Counted from the stretch's first letter, positions 1-8,534 are shown. The stretch: 64,000 nt of DNA from WHSW01 sp963842795 (GCA_963842795.1 CAWJHV010000040.1:62001-126000); one strand, 5' to 3'. Notes: a model not told the origin generated them from the sequence alone. Made by a program: numbers and translations.

Positions 1-2
1 CC

Positions 3-245
3 GTCGTCTATCACTGCCTCTGGGCGCTCGGGTTCCAGGACACGACCACCAGGGTGCTGGTCCACTCGCTCGCCGGCTGCTTCTTCTACGGCGCCTTCGT
101 CGCCAAGATGCTCTGGCTGCGGGCGCCGGCCCTCCCGGGGGTCCTGCTGCCCGTGGTCGGTGGCTCCGTGTTCACGGCGCTGGTGGTGATCTGGCTCACC
201 AGCTCGCTCTGGTTCTTCGACAACATCGGTTTCCCCGAGTTCTAG
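3..245 (+). CDS. C-terminal part of a membrane protein (DUF6529-like)
   Basis: The open frame enters from the left edge, so only the last 80 or so residues are present. They contain a hydrophobic stretch around HSLAGCFFYGAFVAKM, a second around LLPVVGGSVFTALVVIWL, and end in SSLWFFDNIGFPEF. This pattern of a Cys-Phe-Phe-Tyr-Gly helix followed by a 'LP..GG..F..LV..WLTS' helix resembles the small actinobacterial membrane proteins grouped as DUF6529, whose function is not known. The family name is from memory, not from a search. The gene converges on the secreted protein at 267. Confidence 0.6.
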   Translation, partial: VVYHCLWALGFQDTTTRVLVHSLAGCFFYGAFVAKMLWLRAPALPGVLLPVVGGSVFTALVVIWLTSSLWFFDNIGFPEF

Positions 246-266
246 CGCCGTTGCGCCGGCGGCCCG

Positions 267-2045
267 TTAGCAGCTGACCGGCGCCGGGTCGAGCCCGTCG
301 ACAACCGCCGCGTTGTCGGCGCCGCTGCCGCAGTCGATCGCCAGGTCGGCGACGCCGTCGTTGGCGTTCAGGGTGTCGACGCCGGCGAGGCCGAAGAGGG
401 AGTCGCTGCCGAGCCCACCGACGAGCACGTTCGCCAGGTCGTTCCCGGTGAGGCTGTCGTTGCCCGCACCGCCGGTGAGATTCTCGATCGTGGCGGCGAG
501 CGAGTCGCGGAAGCCGAGGGCACCGTCCTGGGCGGAGCCGTCGTTGCCGGCGCCGGACCCGATCGTCGCGGTCACCGCCGTGGTCCGGCTCGCGTAGGTC
601 GCGAGGTCGGTCCCCGGCCCGCCGGCGATCAAGTCGGCGTCGACGCCGCCGTCCAGCGTGTCGTTGCCCTCCCCGCCCGAAAGGCCGTCGTCGCCGGTGT
701 CGCCGTTGAGGGTGTCGTTGGTGTCGGCCCCTCGCAGGGTGTCGTCTCCCGAGGCACCATTGAGGACGTCATTGCCGGAGCCGCCGAGCAGCAGATCGTC
801 CCCGACGCCGCCGGTGAGCACGTTTGCCTTCGAGTTACCGGCGAGCGTGTCGTCGCCGAAGCCGCCCGTGAGCCGCTCGATGTCCGAGCCGATCGCGTCA
901 CGCACCCCTGGCGGGCCATCCTCGGAACCGCCGTCGTCCGCTCCGCCGCCGATGTCCGCGCTTACGTTTCGCTCGTGATCCGCATAGCTCGCGGTGTCGA
1001 CTCCGGCACCGCCGCAGATCGTGTCCGCGCCCTCGAGACCCTTGATCGTGTCGTTGCCCCCGCGCCCCGCGATCAGGTCCGGGCCCGGCGTGCCGGTGAG
1101 CACGTCGTTGGCGTCGGTGCCCGCGACCGTCGCGGCGCCGCCCTGGCAGCCGGTGAACGCCGGGCCCCAGCTGGCGAAGTCGTCGTTGGCCGGGTTGTTG
1201 GTGCGGTTGACGGGCGTGCTGCCGTCGGCGTTCATCGTGTAGATCTCGTTGTTGGCGTCGCGGAAGCTGGTGAACGCGATCTGGGTGCCGTCGGGGGAGA
1301 ACGCGGGCGCCGTGTCGAACGCGCCGTTGTTCGTGAGGCGCACGGCAGAACCCGAACCGTCGGCGTTCATCGAGTAGATCTCGTATTGGGCGTCGCGGTC
1401 GGTCGAGAAGGCGATCGTCTCGCCGTCCGGCGAGAAGCTCGGCTGCCAGTCCCAGCTTGGGTGGTTGGTCCGGTTGACCGGGTCGGTCCCGTCGGCGTTC
1501 ATCACGTAGATGTCCATGTTGCCGCCACGATCGCTGCGGAATGCGATCAGCTCACCGTCAGGCGAGATCTCCGGGTCGGAGTCCGAGGCGGGATGGTCGG
1601 TGAGGTTCACCTGGCGGCTGCCGTCAGCGTTCATGACGAAGACGTCGTTGCTGCCGGCCCTGGAGCTCGTGAAGACGATCCGTCGCCCGTCAGGGGACCA
1701 ATCGGGTTGGCCGTCGAATGCCGCATTGGTCGTCAACTGGACGGGGTCGCTGCCGTCGGCGTTCGCGACGAAGATCTCCATGTCGCCGTCCCTGAAGCTG
1801 GAGTAGGCGATCCGCTGGCCGTCAGGCGAGAACGCGGGGGTGTACTCGTCCGACGACGGCTCGTTGGTCAGATTGGCGACCCCGCTTCCGTCAGCTCGCA
1901 TCGAGTAGATCTCGTAGGGCCCGTCGCGGTTGGTCTGGAACGCGAGCCGGCCGTTCTGTCCCGGCGGCGTCGCCAGGGCCGTTGGCGCGACCGCGAGCGC
2001 CGAGACCAGCCCGGCGAGCGCAATCCCCGCTCGCACCCGAGACAC
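267..2045 (-). CDS. Secreted TolB-like beta-propeller fused to RTX calcium-binding repeats
   Basis: This is a 592-residue exported protein. Residues 1-25 form a signal peptide ending in an A-L-A site. Residues of about 28-295 hold six PD40/TolB-type blades, each built on 'IYxMNADGSxxxxLTNxxxxDxxPxFSPDGxxIAF', as in TolB and DPP-IV propellers. The C-terminal half (about 305-580) carries RTX nonapeptides of the GGxGxDxLxG type, which bind calcium and fold on export. The two halves are both repeats with no visible catalytic domain, so an adhesion, scaffold or sensing role at the surface is an inference. It is transcribed away from the glycosyltransferase at 2159, with a 113-base gap between the two starts. 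Confidence 0.85.
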   Translation of the reverse strand: MSRVRAGIALAGLVSALAVAPTALATPPGQNGRLAFQTNRDGPYEIYSMRADGSGVANLTNEPSSDEYTPAFSPDGQRIAYSSFRDGDMEIFVANADGSDPVQLTTNAAFDGQPDWSPDGRRIVFTSSRAGSNDVFVMNADGSRQVNLTDHPASDSDPEISPDGELIAFRSDRGGNMDIYVMNADGTDPVNRTNHPSWDWQPSFSPDGETIAFSTDRDAQYEIYSMNADGSGSAVRLTNNGAFDTAPAFSPDGTQIAFTSFRDANNEIYTMNADGSTPVNRTNNPANDDFASWGPAFTGCQGGAATVAGTDANDVLTGTPGPDLIAGRGGNDTIKGLEGADTICGGAGVDTASYADHERNVSADIGGGADDGGSEDGPPGVRDAIGSDIERLTGGFGDDTLAGNSKANVLTGGVGDDLLLGGSGNDVLNGASGDDTLRGADTNDTLNGDTGDDGLSGGEGNDTLDGGVDADLIAGGPGTDLATYASRTTAVTATIGSGAGNDGSAQDGALGFRDSLAATIENLTGGAGNDSLTGNDLANVLVGGLGSDSLFGLAGVDTLNANDGVADLAIDCGSGADNAAVVDGLDPAPVSC

Positions 2046-2158
2046 GCTGTTGACCCTATGCCGCCGCAGAACGTGGTGTCAAGGGTCACAAGTTCGATTG
2101 CCCGCGTGCTCGTGGGCGCCTTCTCGCCCGGTGCCCCGCCCTATCCTCGGCGCCCCTC

Positions 2159-3226
2159 ATGCCCTGGCCGACGGCTCTGTTTCCCCCCGAGCTGACCGCG
2201 ATCCGCGCGGTCGGGATCGTCGTGGCAGTGCTGATCGGCGGCTACGCGATCTGGCGCCGGCGCCAGCTGCGCAACGCCGACGTCCTCATCCTGCTGGGGA
2301 TCGCGCTCGCGATCCTGATCGTCTCGGCGACCGAGATCCCCGACGCGTTGCTCTCGGCGTTCTCGTTCGAGCGCGAGAACGGCACCCGGATCGTCGGCGT
2401 CGCCGTGTTCGCGATCATCGTTCTCTTCCTGCTCGTGCTGCGGGCGCTGAGCCAGGGCTCGCGGATCACCCGCGAGCTCTCCGCGGTGCTCGAAGGGCTC
2501 GCGTGGGAGCAGTTCCGCGTTGGCGGCCACCCGGAGCGCTTTCGCGACAAGGTCGCGGTCCTCGTTCCCGCCTACAACGAGGCGGACAACGTCGGCGCGG
2601 TCCTCGACCGGATTCCGGCCGAGGTCTGCGGGGTGCAGACCGCGGTGCTGGTCGTCGACGACGGCTCGCGTGACGGCACCGACGAGGTCGCCGGCGCCCA
2701 CGGGGCGATCGTCGCCCGCCATGTGATCAACCGCGGCGGCGGAGCGGCGTTACGGACCGGCTACCGGCTGCTCGCCGACTCGGGCGCCCGGATCGTCGTC
2801 ACCCTCGACGCCGATGGCCAGCACCTGCCCGAGGAGATGGAGCGGCTGGTGCGGCCGGTGCTCGAGGGCGAGGTCGCCATGGCCCACGGCTCCCGGGTGC
2901 TCGGCACGGCGGAGCGCAACCACCCGGCCCGCGAGGCCGGGATCGTCTTCTTCAACAAGGTGGTCTCGCTGATCACCCGCACGCACGTCACGGATTGCTC
3001 GAACGGCTACCGGGCGGTGCGCGCGGACGTGCTCCCGCAGCTGGTCCTGCGTCAGGAGCAGTTCCACACCTCCGAGTTCATGATCGAGGCGATCAAGCGC
3101 GGGATCCCGGCGAAGGAGGTCCCGGTGACCGTGGTCAGCCGGCTCTCCGGCCACTCGAAGAAGCCGGCGGTGGTCCGCTACGGGATGGGGTTCGCGAACG
3201 CGATCGTGCGCACCTGGCTGCGCTGA
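2159..3226 (+). CDS. Membrane glycosyltransferase: DUF2304 domain plus GT2 catalytic domain
   Basis: This 355-residue protein starts with about 125 residues carrying three hydrophobic helices of the DUF2304 type. A family 2 (DPM1/DPG synthase-like) glycosyltransferase domain follows from about residue 130. Visible GT2 motifs are VLVPAYNEADNVG, VVDDGSRDGT (the nucleotide-binding aspartates), TLDADGQH (DXD-like metal site) and the conserved DCSNGYRA and EFMIEA segments. Proteins of this kind move a sugar from a nucleotide donor to polyprenyl phosphate or a nascent surface glycan on the inner membrane face. The acceptor here cannot be read from sequence. DUF2304 and GT2 are often adjacent genes; here they are one chain. 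No Shine-Dalgarno is obvious before the ATG. Confidence 0.85.
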   Translation: MPWPTALFPPELTAIRAVGIVVAVLIGGYAIWRRRQLRNADVLILLGIALAILIVSATEIPDALLSAFSFERENGTRIVGVAVFAIIVLFLLVLRALSQGSRITRELSAVLEGLAWEQFRVGGHPERFRDKVAVLVPAYNEADNVGAVLDRIPAEVCGVQTAVLVVDDGSRDGTDEVAGAHGAIVARHVINRGGGAALRTGYRLLADSGARIVVTLDADGQHLPEEMERLVRPVLEGEVAMAHGSRVLGTAERNHPAREAGIVFFNKVVSLITRTHVTDCSNGYRAVRADVLPQLVLRQEQFHTSEFMIEAIKRGIPAKEVPVTVVSRLSGHSKKPAVVRYGMGFANAIVRTWLR

Positions 3227-3268
3227 GCGGCGACCGGCGGCGGCCCGGCGAGAGATACTCAGCGGGCC

Positions 3269-3664
3269 GTGCCTCAGGACAACGTCGAGATCGTGCGTCG
3301 GTTCTTCGCCGCCTTCGAGCGCGACGACCTGACCGGGATGCTCGAGCTGATGACCGACGACCTGGTCACCCACCGCCCGTATCCGGATCGAACGACCTAC
3401 CACGGCAAGGAGGGTTTTTTGGAGGCATCGGCCGACTGGACGGAGGGGTTTCGGGACTGGACCGCGACCCCGGAGCAGTACCTCGACGCCGACGGTCACG
3501 TGCTGGTCTCGGTGCGCCAGACTGGATGCGGCGAGGGCAGCGGCGTCCCGGTCGAGATGGTGATCTGGTTCGTGTTCGAGCTGCGCGACGCGGAGATCGC
3601 GCGGGTGAGCTTCCACGCCCGCAAGTCCGAGGCCCTCGAGGCCGCCGGACTCGACGGCGGCTAG
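3269..3664 (+). CDS. SnoaL/NTF2-like small protein
   Basis: This is a 131-residue protein starting at GTG, beginning VPQDNVEIVRRFFAAFERDD. That is the typical first helix of the nuclear-transport-factor-2-like (SnoaL-like) cone fold, and the region continues with the usual 'ELMTDDLVTHRP' and 'DGHVLVSVRQTG' strands and an 'ARKSEALEAAGL' C-terminal helix. Members are ketosteroid-isomerase-like enzymes or binding proteins, and the active-site residues cannot be assigned here. A second protein with the same start and same C-terminal helix sits at 21898-22284, so the genome carries at least two paralogues. Confidence 0.8.
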   Translation: MPQDNVEIVRRFFAAFERDDLTGMLELMTDDLVTHRPYPDRTTYHGKEGFLEASADWTEGFRDWTATPEQYLDADGHVLVSVRQTGCGEGSGVPVEMVIWFVFELRDAEIARVSFHARKSEALEAAGLDGG

Positions 3665-3749
3665 CGGTACGCCGGGCCCGGCCGCACCTCCCACGGCACC
3701 ACCGCGATCAGCCTGGGCACCTGGCTGCGTTGACGGTTAGGCTCAGCAT

Positions 3750-4166
3750 GTGAAGGCTCTCGCGCTGATGCTGGTCCTTGCGTCCCTGGCCCTCGTGGCG
3801 GGCTGCGGCGACGACGACGACAGCTCCACATCGTCGACCGCCGCCGGAGCAGCCTCGGGCGGCGATGACGCGCTGAACTCCAAGGCGCAGGCGACGGCGC
3901 GCAAGGCGGAAACGGCGATCAAGGCCTATGCGGCCGACAACGACGGCTCCTACGCCGGCGCCAGCGCGACGGAGCTGTCGAAGATCGATCCGGATCTCCC
4001 CGCCGGCGACCTGGAGGTGGTCTCGACCGACAGCTCGTACACGCTCACGGTCGTCTCGGGATCCGGGACGACGTTCTCGATCGACGGCGAGCAGGGCGGC
4101 GCGACCGAGCGCACGTGCGATCCGCCGGGCGGTTCGGGCTGCGGCGAGAGCGGCGACTGGGGCTGA
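3750..4166 (+). CDS. Small lipoprotein with pilin-like C-terminal segment
   Basis: The 138-residue product has a lipoprotein signal peptide with lipobox L15-V-A-G-C19, so Cys19 should be lipidated after cleavage by signal peptidase II. A Ser/Asp/Ala-rich linker follows. The remainder (about residues 55-125) reads 'KAETAIKAYAADNDGSYAGAS..EL' and then two strand-forming segments 'LEVVSTDSSYTLTVVSGSGTTFSIDG'. This is like the C-terminal half of type IV pilin-like pseudopilins, but without the pilin helix or prepilin peptidase site. The start is GTG; the ATG two bases upstream meets an immediate stop. Function unknown. It converges on the zinc-ribbon gene only five bases away. Confidence 0.75.
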   Translation: MKALALMLVLASLALVAGCGDDDDSSTSSTAAGAASGGDDALNSKAQATARKAETAIKAYAADNDGSYAGASATELSKIDPDLPAGDLEVVSTDSSYTLTVVSGSGTTFSIDGEQGGATERTCDPPGGSGCGESGDWG

Positions 4167-4170
4167 GCGC

Positions 4171-4464
4171 CTACGACCGGTACGCGGGGCCGGGCCGCAC
4201 GTCCTCGACCGGCGGCAGGTCCATGTCGAGCCCGCAGCGATTGCAGACCTGGACGTGGATCTTGTGGACGGCGCCGCAGCGCGGGCAGCGGCGTTCGGGC
4301 TCGGTGCGCTCGTTGCGGTAGAGGACCACGGCGATCAGCCCGAGTCCCGGGAGCACCGTGCCGACGAGGAGCCAGATCCAGAACGAGCTTCCCTTGGCGC
4401 GGCCGATGATCCCGGTCGCCAGGCCGAAGCTGACCGCGATCACGACGTAGGCGGCGCCGCCCAT
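4171..4464 (-). CDS. Small membrane protein with zinc ribbon
   Basis: This 97-residue protein has two hydrophobic segments (about residues 3-20 and 27-48). A C-terminal zinc ribbon follows, made of CPRCG and, 12 residues later, CNRCG, four cysteines suited to one zinc ion. The ribbon is predicted to face the cytoplasm. Proteins of this layout are widespread in actinobacteria and have no established role. It lies just downstream of the NDH-2 gene on the same strand with a 13-base gap, so the two may be cotranscribed. Confidence 0.8.
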   Translation of the reverse strand: MGGAAYVVIAVSFGLATGIIGRAKGSSFWIWLLVGTVLPGLGLIAVVLYRNERTEPERRCPRCGAVHKIHVQVCNRCGLDMDLPPVEDVRPGPAYRS

Positions 4465-4477
4465 CGGCCGATTGTCC

Positions 4478-5800
4478 CTAGTCGAGCGGGCGGTGGGTGC
4501 CGCCGCGAGCGTAGACCTCGGCCGAGAGCGGGCGCGGATGGCCGATCGAGCCGACCTCGGCCGTGTCGCGGGCGAACGGCAGCCCGACGGTCCAGTCGAC
4601 GATCGCCCGGATCTTGCGAGCCGTGCCCGGGATCTGGCTCATGTGGTAGGTCCGCGCCATCCACCAGGCGACGAAGCCGCGGAACTTAAGCCTGCCGATC
4701 TTGCCGACCGCCTTGTAGCGGCCGAGATTGACGAACGACTCGCGGCCCAGGTACGTGAACTTGCGCGGGCGGCTCTCGACCCCGAGCTCGGCGGCGACGT
4801 TGTGCGCGACCGCCGGGCCCTGGCGAACGGCCATCGCCGCCGTCGGCGGGCAGGCCGCTCGGTCGGCCGCCGGGTACGGGACCGCGGCGCAGTCGCCGAT
4901 CGCCCAGACGCCGCGCATGCCCTCGACCCGCATCTGCTCGTCGACCCGGACACGGCCGTCGTCGTCGAGCGGCAGCGCGAGCGACGCGAGGCTCGGGTGC
5001 GGCTTCACCCCGGCCGTCCAGACCAGGGTCCGCGTCGGCACCAGCTCTCCGGTCGAGAGCCGCACCGAGTCCGCGGCCGCCTCCTCGAGCCGCGTCCCGA
5101 GGCGGATGTCGATCCCGCGCCCGCGAAGCTGGCGCAGCGCGTACTCGGCGAGATCCGGGGGGACCTCGGGCAGCACGCGCCCGGTCGCCTCGATCAGGAT
5201 CCAGCGCATGCCGTGGAGGCGGGCGCGCGGATAGCGGTCCATCGCGTCGGCGGCGAAGTCCTGGAGCTCGGCCAGCGCCTCGAGGCCCGAGTACCCCCCG
5301 CCCACGAAGACGTAGGTGAGCAGCTCCTCGCGGCGCTGCGGGTCCTCGGTGGCGTTCGCCTCTTCGAGCGTCTCGATCACGTGGTTGCGGAGCCAGATCG
5401 CGTCGGCGAGGCTCTTGAAACCGATCGCGTGCCGGTCGAGCCCGGGGATCGGCAGCGAGCGCGAGACGGATCCCAGGGCGACGATGAACTGGTCGTAGCG
5501 GATCGTCTCCGAGCCGCCGCCCTGGGCCTGGAGCTCGACCGTCCGCGCCGCGGGGTCGTGGCCGGTGACCGCGCCGAGGCGGAGGTTGGTCCGCTTGAGG
5601 ATGTCGCGCAGCGGCGTGACCACGTGCCGCGGCTCCAGCGTCCCCGAGGCGGCCTCGGGCAAGAACGGCGTGTAGAGGATGAAGTTGACGTCGTTGACGA
5701 GGATCAGCCGCGCCGACTGCTTCGGCAGGATCTTCTCCAGATGCCGCGCCGCCGACGATCCGGCGAACCCGCCTCCGGCGATCACGATGTTCCAGGCCAC
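4478..5800 (-). CDS. ndh: Type II NADH dehydrogenase-like FAD oxidoreductase
   Basis: This 440-residue flavoprotein is the length usual for NDH-2, which passes electrons from NADH to quinone at the membrane without pumping protons. The N-terminus has the FAD Rossmann motif IVIAGGGFAGSSAARHL. A second dinucleotide motif VFVGGGYSGLEALAEL near residue 165 is expected to bind NADH. The typical FAD-contacting WAIGDCAAVP lies near residue 300. The C-terminal part has the amphipathic/aromatic segment around RGFVAWWMARTYHM that attaches this family to the membrane. It starts at GTG with AAGG four bases upstream. A 39-base imperfect palindrome lies directly upstream (5811-5849). Related carotenoid-type or ferredoxin reductases are less likely because of the C-terminal segment. 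Confidence 0.88.
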   Translation of the reverse strand: MAWNIVIAGGGFAGSSAARHLEKILPKQSARLILVNDVNFILYTPFLPEAASGTLEPRHVVTPLRDILKRTNLRLGAVTGHDPAARTVELQAQGGGSETIRYDQFIVALGSVSRSLPIPGLDRHAIGFKSLADAIWLRNHVIETLEEANATEDPQRREELLTYVFVGGGYSGLEALAELQDFAADAMDRYPRARLHGMRWILIEATGRVLPEVPPDLAEYALRQLRGRGIDIRLGTRLEEAAADSVRLSTGELVPTRTLVWTAGVKPHPSLASLALPLDDDGRVRVDEQMRVEGMRGVWAIGDCAAVPYPAADRAACPPTAAMAVRQGPAVAHNVAAELGVESRPRKFTYLGRESFVNLGRYKAVGKIGRLKFRGFVAWWMARTYHMSQIPGTARKIRAIVDWTVGLPFARDTAEVGSIGHPRPLSAEVYARGGTHRPLD

Positions 5801-5810
5801 GACCTTGATT

Positions 5811-5849
5811 GTCGCACACCTTGTAACACATTGTTACAAAGTGTGCGAC
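5811..5849. promoter_or_regulatory. 18-bp inverted repeat upstream of ndh, candidate operator
   Basis: The left arm GTCGCACACcTTGTAACA (5811-5828) pairs with positions 5832-5849 across a 3-base spacer, with 17 of 18 positions complementary. The inner core TTGTAACAcatTGTTACAA is unusually AT-rich for this genome. It ends ten bases before the GTG start of ndh. It lacks a T-run in either direction, so an operator for a dimeric repressor is favoured over a terminator for the gene ending at 5866, though both are possible. Confidence 0.6.
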
Positions 5850-5865
5850 GTCACAAGGCTGCTCG

Positions 5866-6666
5866 TCAGTCCTGGTACTCCACCGTCGCGGTGACGGTGC
5901 ACTGACCGGTGGTGCCGATCGTGGAGCTGTTGTAGCCCTCGATGCTCACGTGCGCACCCACGGTGTCGTTGCCGCTACCGCGCGACATCTGCCAGTCCCA
6001 GTGGGCGCTGGTGCCAGCGGGACCGGCGTGCCCATTCGGGCCCTCGGCGATCAACGGCGAGCCGCCTCCGGCGGAGAACATCCCCGCCATCTGCTCGGTC
6101 TTCGTGCCGTCACCGGTCCCCTGAGGGTTGGCGCCGCCGATCACGGTGCCGGCCCCGAAGAACGGCTGTGCGTCGTCGAAGCTCAGCAGGCGGGTGCGGA
6201 TGTCCGCCCCCGATCCCGCCGTCTCCGGGAAGCAGGCGATCAGTTCGACGACGCCCATCGTCGGCACCTCGGCGAGGGTGATCGACTGCGGCAGGAAGCC
6301 GACCGCGTCCACCGTTTGGCTGACGGTCGACTGGCGGCCGTCGCCCTTGACGAGGCCCTGGAAGCTGGCCTCGTCGGCCTTCGCTCCGGTGACCGCGTCG
6401 GCGACGAGCTTCGGCGTCGTGACGGCGCCGTCGGCGAGCTTCGGCGTCGTGACCGCGCCGTCGGCGAGCTTCTTCTCGGTCACCGCCTGCTTCGCGATGT
6501 CCTTCGTCTTCACCGCCTTGTTGTGAATGTCGCCCGAGTCGACCGTGTTCTTGCCCGGCAGCGCCACGGCGGTGCCGCCGAGGACGATGAACAGGGCGGT
6601 GACGGCGATCAGGTTGCGCCGCAGGAACGAGGCGAGGCGGTTTCGGAACTTGATCTGAGTGGTCAT
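5866..6666 (-). CDS. Secreted LGGTAxAA-family protein with KLADGAVTTP repeats
   Basis: This is a 266-residue exported protein. The basic N-terminus is followed by a hydrophobic segment ending in IVLGGTAVAL (residues 20-36), the signature shared with proteins at 12758, 20691 and 21247. Next comes a run of short repeats (about 40-95): VDSGDIHNKAV, KTKDIAKQAV, TEKKLADGAV, TTPKLADGAV, TTPKLVADAV. These ten-residue units suggest a regular beta-structure or stalk. The C-terminal half looks like a globular beta domain (VVELIACFPETAGSG and the tail QCTVTATVEYQD) with no family I recognise. A near-perfect AGGAGG lies six bases before the ATG, implying strong translation. Surface exposure is inferred. 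Confidence 0.75.
   Translation of the reverse strand: MTTQIKFRNRLASFLRRNLIAVTALFIVLGGTAVALPGKNTVDSGDIHNKAVKTKDIAKQAVTEKKLADGAVTTPKLADGAVTTPKLVADAVTGAKADEASFQGLVKGDGRQSTVSQTVDAVGFLPQSITLAEVPTMGVVELIACFPETAGSGADIRTRLLSFDDAQPFFGAGTVIGGANPQGTGDGTKTEQMAGMFSAGGGSPLIAEGPNGHAGPAGTSAHWDWQMSRGSGNDTVGAHVSIEGYNSSTIGTTGQCTVTATVEYQD
6403..6492. repeat. Three 30-bp tandem units inside the secreted-protein gene
   Basis: Two 30-base units (about 6403-6432 and 6433-6462) are almost identical, differing at a couple of bases. A third, more diverged unit follows. They encode the ten-residue repeats KLADGAVTTP. Because the period is a multiple of three, unit gain or loss would change protein length without breaking the frame. 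Confidence 0.7.
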
Positions 6667-6781
6667 GAGTGCCTCCTGTAGGTGGCGGTTGCTTGCAATC
6701 TCGATGTTCGACCGCCGCCCGCCACGGGGCTAGGCACCCTGGGGGTGGACCCGCCAACACCCCCCTTTTGGATCCGTCGCT

Positions 6782-8266
6782 CTAGCCGAGCCCGAGGCGC
6801 TCGCGGATCAGGCGGGTCACCTCTCCCCCGTCGGCTCGGCCCTTGGTCTCGCGCATGACCGCGCCGACGAGCGGCCCGATCGCCTTGGCGTTGCCGTCGC
6901 GGACCCGGGCCGCGGCCTCCGGCTCGGCCTCGATCGCCCGGTCGACGATCGCCTCGAGCTCGCCGGACTCCTCGATCGCGCCGAGCCCCTCGCGCTCGAC
7001 GATCTCGGCCGGATCGATGTCCTCGACGACCTGCGCGCGAAGGACCTGCCTCGCCGCCGCGTGCGTGATCTGACCGGACTCGACCAACTCGATCGTGCCG
7101 CCCATGTATCGCGGCTCGGGCCTGGAGGCCTCCGCGCCGGACGCCTGCAGGGCGGCGGTGAGCTCCCCGGTCACCCAGCTGGCGACCACCGGCGCGGCGA
7201 TCTCGGGCACGGCCTCGGCAACGTGCTCGAAATACGCGCCGAGCTCGGCGTCGAAGGCGAGCTGGGTCGCGGGCTTGGCGTCGAGGCCGAGCTCATCCTC
7301 GTAGCGCTCTCGGCGCCGTGCCGGGAGCTCGGGGAGCGCCGCGCGCGCCGCCTCCACCATCTCCGCGGTCGGTGCGAGCGGAACCAGGTCGGGCTCGGGG
7401 AAGTAGCGGTAGTCGTGCGAGTACTCCTTCGAGCGCAGCGGCGTCAGGTCGCCGGAGCGCGGGTCGAAGTGCAGCGTCTCCTGCTCGACCCGTCCGCCGC
7501 TCTCGAGGATCCCGATCTGACGCTCGATCTCGGCCGCGATCCCGCGCTCGATGAAGCGGAAGCTGTTCATGTTCTTGAGCTCGGTCTTGGTCCCGAGCTC
7601 GTCGCTGCCGGCCGGCCGGACAGAGACGTTCGCGTCGCAGCGCAGGCTGCCCTCCTCCATGTTCACGTCCGAGGCGCCGATCTGGCGGATCGTCGTCCGC
7701 AGCAGGCCAAGCCACTCGCGGGCGGTGGCCGGATCGCGCAGGTCGGGCTCGGTGACGATCTCGACCAGCGGCGTACCGCCGCGGTTGAAGTCGACGTAGG
7801 AGGTGCCCGAGCCGTGGATGCGGCCCGACTCGGAGTGATGGACGAGCTTCGCCGCGTCCTCCTCCAGGTGCACCCGGTGGATGCGTACGTCCCCGAGGCG
7901 GCCGCCGGTCGCGAGCGGAAAGTCGTACTGGCTGATCTGGTAGGCCTTCGGATTGTCGGGATAGAAGTAGTTCTTGCGGTGGAAGATCGAGCGCGGGGCG
8001 ATCTCGCACCCCAGCGCGACCGCAATCTGCAGCGCGAGCTCGATCGCGCGCTCGTTGGGCACGGGCAGCGACCCCGGATGGGCGAGGCAGATCGGGCACG
8101 TGTGGGTGTTGGGCTCGTCCCCGAATGACAGCTCGCAGCCGCAGAACATCTTCGTCCGCGTCTTCAGCTGTACGTGGATCTCGAGTCCGATCACCGGCTC
8201 GAAAACCTGGCGGCTCAACGGCGCCGCACCTCCGCTTCGCTTCGCTCCGCGATCGGGGTCACCCAT
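6782..8266 (-). CDS. gatB: Asp/Glu-tRNA amidotransferase subunit B
   Basis: GatB is the tRNA-binding kinase subunit of GatCAB, which amidates Glu-tRNA(Gln) and/or Asp-tRNA(Asn) in organisms lacking GlnRS or AsnRS. The 494-residue product shows the diagnostic FEPVIGLEIHVQL start, the metal-site region FCGCELSFG..NTHTCPICLAHPG, the catalytic-cradle signatures SYVDFNRGGTPLVEIV and SLRCDANVSVRP, KTELKNMNSFRFIERGI, and the C-terminal YqeY-like tail domain. The ATG at 8266 adds about 20 residues before the conserved start, and TTG at 8218 would remove most of them. It overlaps the end of the metallopeptidase gene by eight bases. The presence of a Gat system fits the discriminating or nondiscriminating gltX at 25343. 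Confidence 0.96.
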   Translation of the reverse strand: MGDPDRGAKRSGGAAPLSRQVFEPVIGLEIHVQLKTRTKMFCGCELSFGDEPNTHTCPICLAHPGSLPVPNERAIELALQIAVALGCEIAPRSIFHRKNYFYPDNPKAYQISQYDFPLATGGRLGDVRIHRVHLEEDAAKLVHHSESGRIHGSGTSYVDFNRGGTPLVEIVTEPDLRDPATAREWLGLLRTTIRQIGASDVNMEEGSLRCDANVSVRPAGSDELGTKTELKNMNSFRFIERGIAAEIERQIGILESGGRVEQETLHFDPRSGDLTPLRSKEYSHDYRYFPEPDLVPLAPTAEMVEAARAALPELPARRRERYEDELGLDAKPATQLAFDAELGAYFEHVAEAVPEIAAPVVASWVTGELTAALQASGAEASRPEPRYMGGTIELVESGQITHAAARQVLRAQVVEDIDPAEIVEREGLGAIEESGELEAIVDRAIEAEPEAAARVRDGNAKAIGPLVGAVMRETKGRADGGEVTRLIRERLGLG

Positions 8267-8534
8267 AGCCGGCCCCCCAGAGGCGATCCTCGTTCATGCC
8301 GAGGTGATGACCGACCTCGTGCCAGACGGTCCGCCGAACCTCCTCGGCGTTCGGATTCGCGGCGCGGAAGACGACGATCCGGCGCAGGCCGCCGACCGGG
8401 TCGTAGATCCCCATCAGGTCGTCGGGATGCGACTCCTCGACGATCACCGCGACGTCGCCGAGCCGCTGGCGAACCCACTCGGGCAACGCGTCGAGCGCCT
8501 CGATCGCCGCATCGCGCACCTCCGCCTCGGTCAC
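8259..8534 (-). CDS. Zincin-fold metallopeptidase-like protein inside the gat operon
   Basis: This is a 91-residue protein with the short zinc-protease signature HEVGHHLGMNEDRL near its C-terminus. In the Zincin_1 (DUF1025) family the two His and the downstream acidic residue ligate zinc and the Glu is catalytic. Length and the 'GIYDPVGGLRRIVVFRAAN' strand also match that family, whose substrate is unknown. The GTG start overlaps the gatA stop as GTGA (8531-8534), and its own stop overlaps the gatB start, so translation should be coupled on both sides. The gene therefore sits within gatC-gatA-x-gatB. Start chosen because it gives the family's usual length and the overlap. Confidence 0.85.
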   Translation of the reverse strand: MTEAEVRDAAIEALDALPEWVRQRLGDVAVIVEESHPDDLMGIYDPVGGLRRIVVFRAANPNAEEVRRTVWHEVGHHLGMNEDRLWGAGYG

